A DNA stretch of 11,854 bases from an uncultured Saprospiraceae bacterium (GTDB lineage Bacteria; Bacteroidota; Bacteroidia; Chitinophagales; Saprospiraceae): positions 1-11,854 of the forward strand of contig CALLAG010000022.1 of assembly GCA_938002705.1 (NCBI GenBank). Reading direction: 5' to 3'. Below, piece by piece: positions 7,670 through 11,854 of this stretch. The notes under the pieces were generated by a model. The model ran no database searches. It saw only the letters and a list, made by a program, of their open reading frames with translations, and was not told the DNA's origin. Numbering within the stretch: position 1 is the first letter of the stretch; every line of letters starts with the position of its first letter. A program made the translations under genes and the position numbers.

Positions 7670-9118
7670 GTGCAAAAGGAATTCCTCAAAAATATTTTCT
7701 TCTTACTTTTTATTAATGTGCTGATTAAGCCATTCTATATCATCGGTATAGATGCTCAAGTACAGAATAGGGTAGGCGATTCTGAGTATGGCTTGTACTT
7801 TGCGATTTTTGATTTTTGTTTTTTGTTTCAGGTGATATTGGATTTAGGAATACAGAACTACAACTCTAAGTATGTATCTGAGAATCGAGAAACTGTTGCT
7901 GAGCATTTTTCACATATTGTAGGACTTAAGATCGTTCTGCTTATTGGCTTCTTTGCAGCAATGTTTGTTGCTGCAGGCTTGTTAGGTTATCCACCATCGT
8001 ATTACTCACTCATCGGATTTATGGGACTGATTATGACCTTTCAGACATTCTACTTATATCTGAGGAGTCATTTTTCAGCATTAGGATATTTTAGAATCGA
8101 CACGTGGTTATCTATTGTCGATAAGATATTGATGATAGTTTTCGTCGGATTTTTGCTTTATGGGATCGGGGACATCAGCATTCTTAAGTTTATGTATGCT
8201 CAGATAGGCGCTCTTGTATTAGCTGTAGTACTTGCTTTGTTTTTGTTACAAAAGAAATTTGCCGTTAGCGTAAGATTCTCTCCAGATAAGTGGAAGTCTA
8301 TTCTTAAGAGTTCATTGCCATTTGCATTAGTATTTATACTCATGACATTGTACACGCGTATGGATGGCGTCATGCTGGAACGACTCATAGATGATGATGC
8401 TCAGTCTGCAGGTTACTATGCTAAGGGGTTCCGACTTATGGATGCGGCTAATATGATCGGGTATCTATTCGCTATGTTATTGCTACCCATGTATGCTCGA
8501 CTACTCCAAGAGAAAAAAACGGTCAATACACTGCTCTCCACAGCGGCACAGATTCAATTCTGTATAACAAGTATCATTACGATAGCTTGTTGGTTCTATG
8601 CTCAAGATATTTTGGATGTCATATATTTTGATGAGAATGGAGAGAGTATTGTAAATGTAGAGACGGTCCAGTCTTTTCGCCTATTGATGATAAGCTTCTG
8701 GACGATAGCGATGTCTTATATATATGGGTCACTGATCATTGCGAGTGGTGAGTTGCGATCTCTTAATATCATATTTATAGTCGGTATTGTTCTTAATTGG
8801 ACTTTAAACCTGGTATTGATACCCATGCATATGGCTGTAGGAGCCGCTATGGCGACATTGATGACACAGATATTTGTCTTTTTGGGTCAGTATATTATAG
8901 TGCAGAGTCGCTTCAGTATTGGGTTTAATACTTTTATGGGCTTAAAGACCATAGGGCTATTAGGCATATATTTTGCAACGGCATATATATTATATGAGTA
9001 TGTACAGTTGTACTGCTTATTGGAATTAGCCATATTTGTGATCTTTAGTATGATCGTATCATTTTTTACTGGCTTCTTGCGTTTTAACTCAAGCATACTT
9101 ACACTCGAATCCAACTAA
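7670..9118 (+). CDS. Polysaccharide flippase (Wzx/MOP superfamily)
   Basis: A 482-residue integral membrane protein with about 12-14 hydrophobic helices over its whole length. The opening NIFFLLFINVLIKPFYIIGIDAQVQNRVG (residues 8 onward, shown in parts: NIFFLLFINVLIKPF, IIGIDAQVQNRVG) and YGLYFAIFDFCFLFQVILD fit the Polysacc_synt/oligosaccharide flippase family. By family it moves undecaprenyl-pyrophosphate-linked oligosaccharide units from the cytoplasmic to the periplasmic face of the inner membrane. The start is taken as GTG, since this frame has no ATG between the upstream stop at 7586 and this point; the first seven or so residues are therefore uncertain. An out-of-frame ATG at 7663 opens a frame of only 17 codons. 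It is the first gene of a three-gene operon, 20 bp ahead of the chain-length protein, and lies behind a terminator-containing leader. Lipid II or teichoic-type substrates are less likely given the Wzz and Wzy partners. Confidence 0.85.
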   Translation: MQKEFLKNIFFLLFINVLIKPFYIIGIDAQVQNRVGDSEYGLYFAIFDFCFLFQVILDLGIQNYNSKYVSENRETVAEHFSHIVGLKIVLLIGFFAAMFVAAGLLGYPPSYYSLIGFMGLIMTFQTFYLYLRSHFSALGYFRIDTWLSIVDKILMIVFVGFLLYGIGDISILKFMYAQIGALVLAVVLALFLLQKKFAVSVRFSPDKWKSILKSSLPFALVFILMTLYTRMDGVMLERLIDDDAQSAGYYAKGFRLMDAANMIGYLFAMLLLPMYARLLQEKKTVNTLLSTAAQIQFCITSIITIACWFYAQDILDVIYFDENGESIVNVETVQSFRLLMISFWTIAMSYIYGSLIIASGELRSLNIIFIVGIVLNWTLNLVLIPMHMAVGAAMATLMTQIFVFLGQYIIVQSRFSIGFNTFMGLKTIGLLGIYFATAYILYEYVQLYCLLELAIFVIFSMIVSFFTGFLRFNSSILTLESN

Positions 9119-9138
9119 TAGACTTTATATTTCTTTAA

Positions 9139-10236
9139 ATGCAAAAAAACGATAGCCTTCTTGACATTCTTGTATTACTCTATAAGTGGAAGAAACATAT
9201 CATCATAGCGACATTACTGGCAGCTGTAATCACGGCTGGGATAAGTCTCCTGTTACCTAATTACTACAAGTCCAGTACACAATTCTATGCTGCAAGTCCG
9301 GACCTGGCTAAGCCTACACCGATAGGTGTGGGAGGTAATGATCTAAGGATCTATGGTTCTGATGAGGACATAGATCGTCTCTTGTCTATCAGTAAGTCGA
9401 GTGCAGTAATGGATTATCTTATCTCAGAATTTGATCTTTATACACATTATGACATTAAGCTTGATAGCAAAGATGCTAAGCACAAACTGTTGCTCAAGCT
9501 CAATAAACTATATGAGACAACAAAGACTAAGTATGATGCCATCAGCTTATCAGTAGAAGATAAAGATGTCAATCTCTCTGCCAAGATGGCTAACGCTGCT
9601 CGGAACAAAATAAAGGAAATAGCTAAGAACATAATCAAAGAAAGTCAAGTCAATCTAATTAATAGTTACAAATTAAACATCGACGAAAAATCTAAAAATC
9701 TTAATGCATTGACAGACAGTTTATTCAGAATCAGAGATCGTTATAATATATTCAACACAGCATCTCAAGGAGAAACGTATGGATCAAGTCTGGTAGAAAT
9801 CACAGGCAAGCTCGAGAATGCCAAAGCTCAGATTTCTTATCTGAGTAATAGCTCAGGACTACAGGACAGCATAAGATTATTAGAGTCCAAAGTAAGTGGT
9901 TACGAAAAGCAACTTTCAGGTCTAAAATCCAATATCAAAGATTATAATAATGGTTACCCATTCATAATAACTCTCGAAAGAGATATCAAGGAGTATGGTG
10001 AGCAACTATCTATAAGTACCGAAAGACTGAAGCAATTACAATCTGCATACGAATCAGATTTCAGTACAATACATCTTATAGAAAAAGCAGAAGTACCCGT
10101 CTATAAGTCAAGACCTAAAAGATCTATTATCGTCATAGGTATGGCACTTTTGACTTTTGTTATAGCTAGTCTATGGGTTATCCTATTAGACCAATTCAAT
10201 AAAAATAACTGGAAAGAAGAATTCCGTAATGCCTAA
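9139..10236 (+). CDS. Wzz-type polysaccharide chain-length determinant / co-polymerase (no kinase domain)
   Basis: A 365-residue protein with the polysaccharide co-polymerase layout. A short cytoplasmic N-terminus (LLDILVLLYKWKKH) precedes TM1 at about 20-39. A large periplasmic domain follows, with predicted coiled coil at about 170-310 (KNLNALTDSLFRIRDRY, SKVSGYEKQLSGLKSNIK). A Pro-containing motif PVYKSRPKRS (320-329) leads into TM2 (about 330-350). The C-terminus is only about 15 residues, so the cytoplasmic tyrosine-kinase domain seen in many Gram-negative Wzc-type co-polymerases is absent, as in Wzz/PCP-1 proteins. By family it oligomerises in the inner membrane and sets the modal length of the polymer made by Wzy. 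It starts 20 bp after the flippase stop and its last 8 bp overlap the next gene, which implies co-transcription and probably coupled translation. Confidence 0.85.
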   Translation: MQKNDSLLDILVLLYKWKKHIIIATLLAAVITAGISLLLPNYYKSSTQFYAASPDLAKPTPIGVGGNDLRIYGSDEDIDRLLSISKSSAVMDYLISEFDLYTHYDIKLDSKDAKHKLLLKLNKLYETTKTKYDAISLSVEDKDVNLSAKMANAARNKIKEIAKNIIKESQVNLINSYKLNIDEKSKNLNALTDSLFRIRDRYNIFNTASQGETYGSSLVEITGKLENAKAQISYLSNSSGLQDSIRLLESKVSGYEKQLSGLKSNIKDYNNGYPFIITLERDIKEYGEQLSISTERLKQLQSAYESDFSTIHLIEKAEVPVYKSRPKRSIIVIGMALLTFVIASLWVILLDQFNKNNWKEEFRNA

Positions 10237-11683
10237 TGAAAGATCACTTTCGGGTGTTATAGATACCAGGGCCTTCTGGGCTTTTGTCATAATGACTATT
10301 GTCATTATCAATGCTTCTTTGCTTTTAGACAAAGTCTATTTGGCAGTTATTCCTGTCGGGCTATTAGTTGGATTATTTGCTATACATAATGTTAAGTTGC
10401 TATACTATCTTTTCTTTTTTCTACTGCCGTTCTCAGTAGAGGTAGAATTGCCAGGAGGTTTCGGGACTAACTTACCATCAGAACCATTTATGATATTTCT
10501 GATGGGTATATGTCTTCTATTGATTATAAAAAATCTAAATACAATACCTAAGAAATTATTCTTACACCCCATCTCCTTATTAGTCTATGCACATATAGGG
10601 TGGATGTTGTTTACAGTAGTTTTTTCTACGCATCCATTTATATCTCTTAAGTTCTTCTTGGCGAAGTTGTGGTATATATTTCCATTCTATATCATGCCTT
10701 TGATCTTACTTAGAAAAGAATCAGATTATAGAAAATTATTTAGCTTTTTGGGAGCAGGTGTATTCATTGCTATTGCGTATATCTGGATCAGACATGCACA
10801 AGAGGGCTTCAGTTTTGCTAGTAGTAATACTGTTGTGAGGCCTATATTCCGTAATCATGTAGATTATGCGATTATGCTGTTGCTCTTCTTGCCATTCATG
10901 TGCTATATGACGTGGAGTAATCGTAAGCATAGGCTCCTTAAGTATGTGGGTATTATCATCTTATTAGCCGCCATATATCTTACTTATACAAGAGCAGCAC
11001 AGTTATCTGTAGTCATAGCAATACTGGCTCTCATTATGCTGAGAATGCAGTTGTCTAAGTATGCGATAGGACTTGCAATCATAGGTGGTATTATCTTAGT
11101 GACATTCTTGTGTACGGATAATAGATATCTTGATTTTGCACCTGACTTTGAGAAGACCATCGTCCATAAGAAATTTGATAATCTTGTAGAAGCGACGACC
11201 AAGATGCAAGATATATCTACGGTAGAGCGATTCTATAGGTGGATAGCAGGATTCTATATGATAGCTGAGAAGCCGCTTGTAGGATATGGTCCGTCTACAT
11301 TCTACTCAGAATATCAATCTCATACAGTGACAAGCTATAAGACCTACGTAAGTCACAACCCTGAGAAATCTGGTATGCACAATTACTACCTTATGACTGC
11401 TGCAGAGCAGGGTATTCCTGGACTACTTATTCTATTAGCTATGATATTCTCGGTCATTATCTATGGAGAGTGGGGTATCGCCCGTATTGTAGACCAAAAA
11501 AGAAAATGGCTCTTATCAGCGGCGACTGTCGCCTTTATCTTAACTAACGTGGTATTGCTGATTAATGACCTCCTAGAAGCTGATAAGGTAGGTCCATTGT
11601 ACTTCTTAAATATGGCTATTATCGTCTTATTGACCACAAAGTCTGCTGACAAAGAGGACTTACCTCTCTCAGAATCCCCATAA
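10229..11683 (+). CDS. O-antigen polymerase / ligase family membrane protein (Wzy_C)
   Basis: A 484-residue protein with about 10-12 membrane helices. The Wzy_C hallmark is present: a helix ending in LTYTRAAQ (Arg255; family consensus LTxSR), followed by a large periplasmic loop (about 297-385) and then MHNYYLMTAAEQGIPGLL (384-400), matching the family's HNxxLxxxxExGxxG block. ERFYRWIAGFYMI and EKPLVGYGPSTF (about 333-358) match the conserved R..W..g...i...P..G.G.g.f segment. By family it either polymerises undecaprenyl-linked repeat units at the periplasmic face or ligates glycan to an acceptor such as lipid A core or protein. With Wzx and Wzz in the same operon I favour the polymerase role, but sequence alone does not separate Wzy from WaaL. 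The ATG overlaps the end of the wzz-like gene by 8 bp. It is the last gene of the operon; tRNA-Val follows. Confidence 0.85.
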   Translation: MPNERSLSGVIDTRAFWAFVIMTIVIINASLLLDKVYLAVIPVGLLVGLFAIHNVKLLYYLFFFLLPFSVEVELPGGFGTNLPSEPFMIFLMGICLLLIIKNLNTIPKKLFLHPISLLVYAHIGWMLFTVVFSTHPFISLKFFLAKLWYIFPFYIMPLILLRKESDYRKLFSFLGAGVFIAIAYIWIRHAQEGFSFASSNTVVRPIFRNHVDYAIMLLLFLPFMCYMTWSNRKHRLLKYVGIIILLAAIYLTYTRAAQLSVVIAILALIMLRMQLSKYAIGLAIIGGIILVTFLCTDNRYLDFAPDFEKTIVHKKFDNLVEATTKMQDISTVERFYRWIAGFYMIAEKPLVGYGPSTFYSEYQSHTVTSYKTYVSHNPEKSGMHNYYLMTAAEQGIPGLLILLAMIFSVIIYGEWGIARIVDQKRKWLLSAATVAFILTNVVLLINDLLEADKVGPLYFLNMAIIVLLTTKSADKEDLPLSESP

Positions 11684-11688
11684 TTATT

Positions 11689-11715
11689 GGTTTTTCGATG
11701 ATAAATCGGAAAACT
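11689..11715 (+). terminator. Stem-loop after the polysaccharide operon, weak terminator candidate
   Basis: GGTTTTTCGAT (11689-11699) pairs with ATCGGAAAACT (11705-11715) in an 11-bp stem with two G-T wobbles and the loop GATAA. It begins six bases after the operon stop codon, the expected place for a terminator. No T-run follows on the plus strand (an A-run does), so it could instead be an mRNA 3'-end stabilising hairpin. Confidence 0.4.
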
Positions 11716-11735
11716 TAAAAAAAGCTGGTCTACTT

Positions 11736-11767
11736 CTTGCAACTGCCATATCAGCAATCTATATTTG
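11736..11767 (+). promoter_or_regulatory. Promoter of tRNA-Val, Bacteroidota -33/-7 type
   Basis: CTTG (11736-11739), a 20-bp spacer and TATATTTG (11760-11767) match the Bacteroidota primary-sigma consensus TTTG-N19-21-TAnnTTTG, with the -7 box perfect. The tRNA begins 10 bp after the -7 box, leaving room for a start site a few bases upstream of the mature 5' end. Position, spacing and a stable-RNA target together make this the best-supported promoter in the window. Confidence 0.75.
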
Positions 11768-11777
11768 CATCCGTTTT

Positions 11778-11854
11778 GGGTGATTAGCTCAGTTGGTTCA
11801 GAGCACCTCGTTTACACCGAGGGGGTCGGGAGTTCGAGTCTCTCATCGCCCACC
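11778..11854 (+). tRNA. tRNA-Val (anticodon UAC), last base of CCA outside the window
   Basis: A full cloverleaf can be drawn. The acceptor stem is GGGTGAT (11778-11784) with ATCGCCC (11845-11851), including one G-T pair. The D stem is GCTC/GAGC (11787-11790, 11801-11804). The anticodon stem is CCTCG/CGAGG (11806-11810, 11818-11822) around loop TTTACAC, with anticodon TAC at 11813-11815. The T stem is GGGAG/CTCTC around TTCGAGT. Discriminator A (11852) and CC follow, so CCA appears to be genome-encoded. UAC reads Val codons GUA and, by wobble, probably the other GUN codons. Confidence 0.96.

Noticed and set aside
7577..10259. 11-mer TTCGGGTGTTA shared by the terminator loop (7577-7587) and the start of the Wzy gene (10249-10259).
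   Set aside because: A dozen or more chance 11-mer matches are expected in a window of this size.
11778..11854. tRNA-Val as an integration site for the polysaccharide genes.
   Set aside because: Islands normally insert at the tRNA 3' end, which points out of the window. The operon lies on the 5' side, and no integrase or repeated tRNA 3' fragment was seen.

Overview
This AT-rich window comes from a member of the Bacteroidota. The indicators are a secreted enzyme with a type IX secretion (T9SS) C-terminal sorting domain, a TonB-dependent receptor of the Bacteroidota type, a two-component-regulator-propeller protein fused to a LytTR DNA-binding domain, nearly absent Shine-Dalgarno sequences, and a tRNA promoter with the phylum-specific -7 box TAnnTTTG. 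The T9SS plus GH9 cellulase would fit Saprospiria, Cytophagia or a related class, but I cannot place it more closely from the sequence.

Layout. (1) 1-1814, plus strand: a TonB-dependent outer-membrane receptor lacking its N-terminus, resembling receptors linked to metal (probably copper) uptake. (2) 1866-4676, minus strand, convergent with the receptor: a transmembrane sensor made of a periplasmic beta-propeller, Y_Y_Y domain, one membrane helix, coiled coil and a LytTR DNA-binding domain, with no kinase or receiver. (3) 4677-4855: a short regulatory gap with three direct repeats at exact 20-bp spacing that fit the LytTR-box consensus. (4) 4856-7030, minus strand: a secreted GH9 cellulase with a T9SS sorting tail. 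(5) 7031-7669: a 639-bp divergent intergenic region with a GC-rich hairpin, a candidate promoter, and a strong intrinsic terminator about 60 bp before the next gene. (6) 7670-11683, plus strand: a tight three-gene polysaccharide operon (Wzx-type flippase, Wzz-type chain-length regulator, Wzy/WaaL-type polymerase or ligase). (7) 11778-11854: tRNA-Val(UAC) behind a well-formed promoter, with only the last A of CCA outside the window.

How the parts may work together. The propeller-LytTR protein could sense an extracellular ligand and act directly on DNA, with the 20-bp repeats just upstream of its own gene as a likely target (autoregulation). The neighbouring cellulase is a possible second target, but its own upstream region shows no comparable array. 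The polysaccharide operon provides export and polymerisation steps only. Its glycosyltransferases, initiating transferase and outer-membrane exporter must lie elsewhere. A terminator between its apparent promoter and first gene suggests control by attenuation or antitermination. I see no clearly new multi-gene system. The LytTR box array with its one-component sensor and the terminator-bearing leader are the most interesting items.
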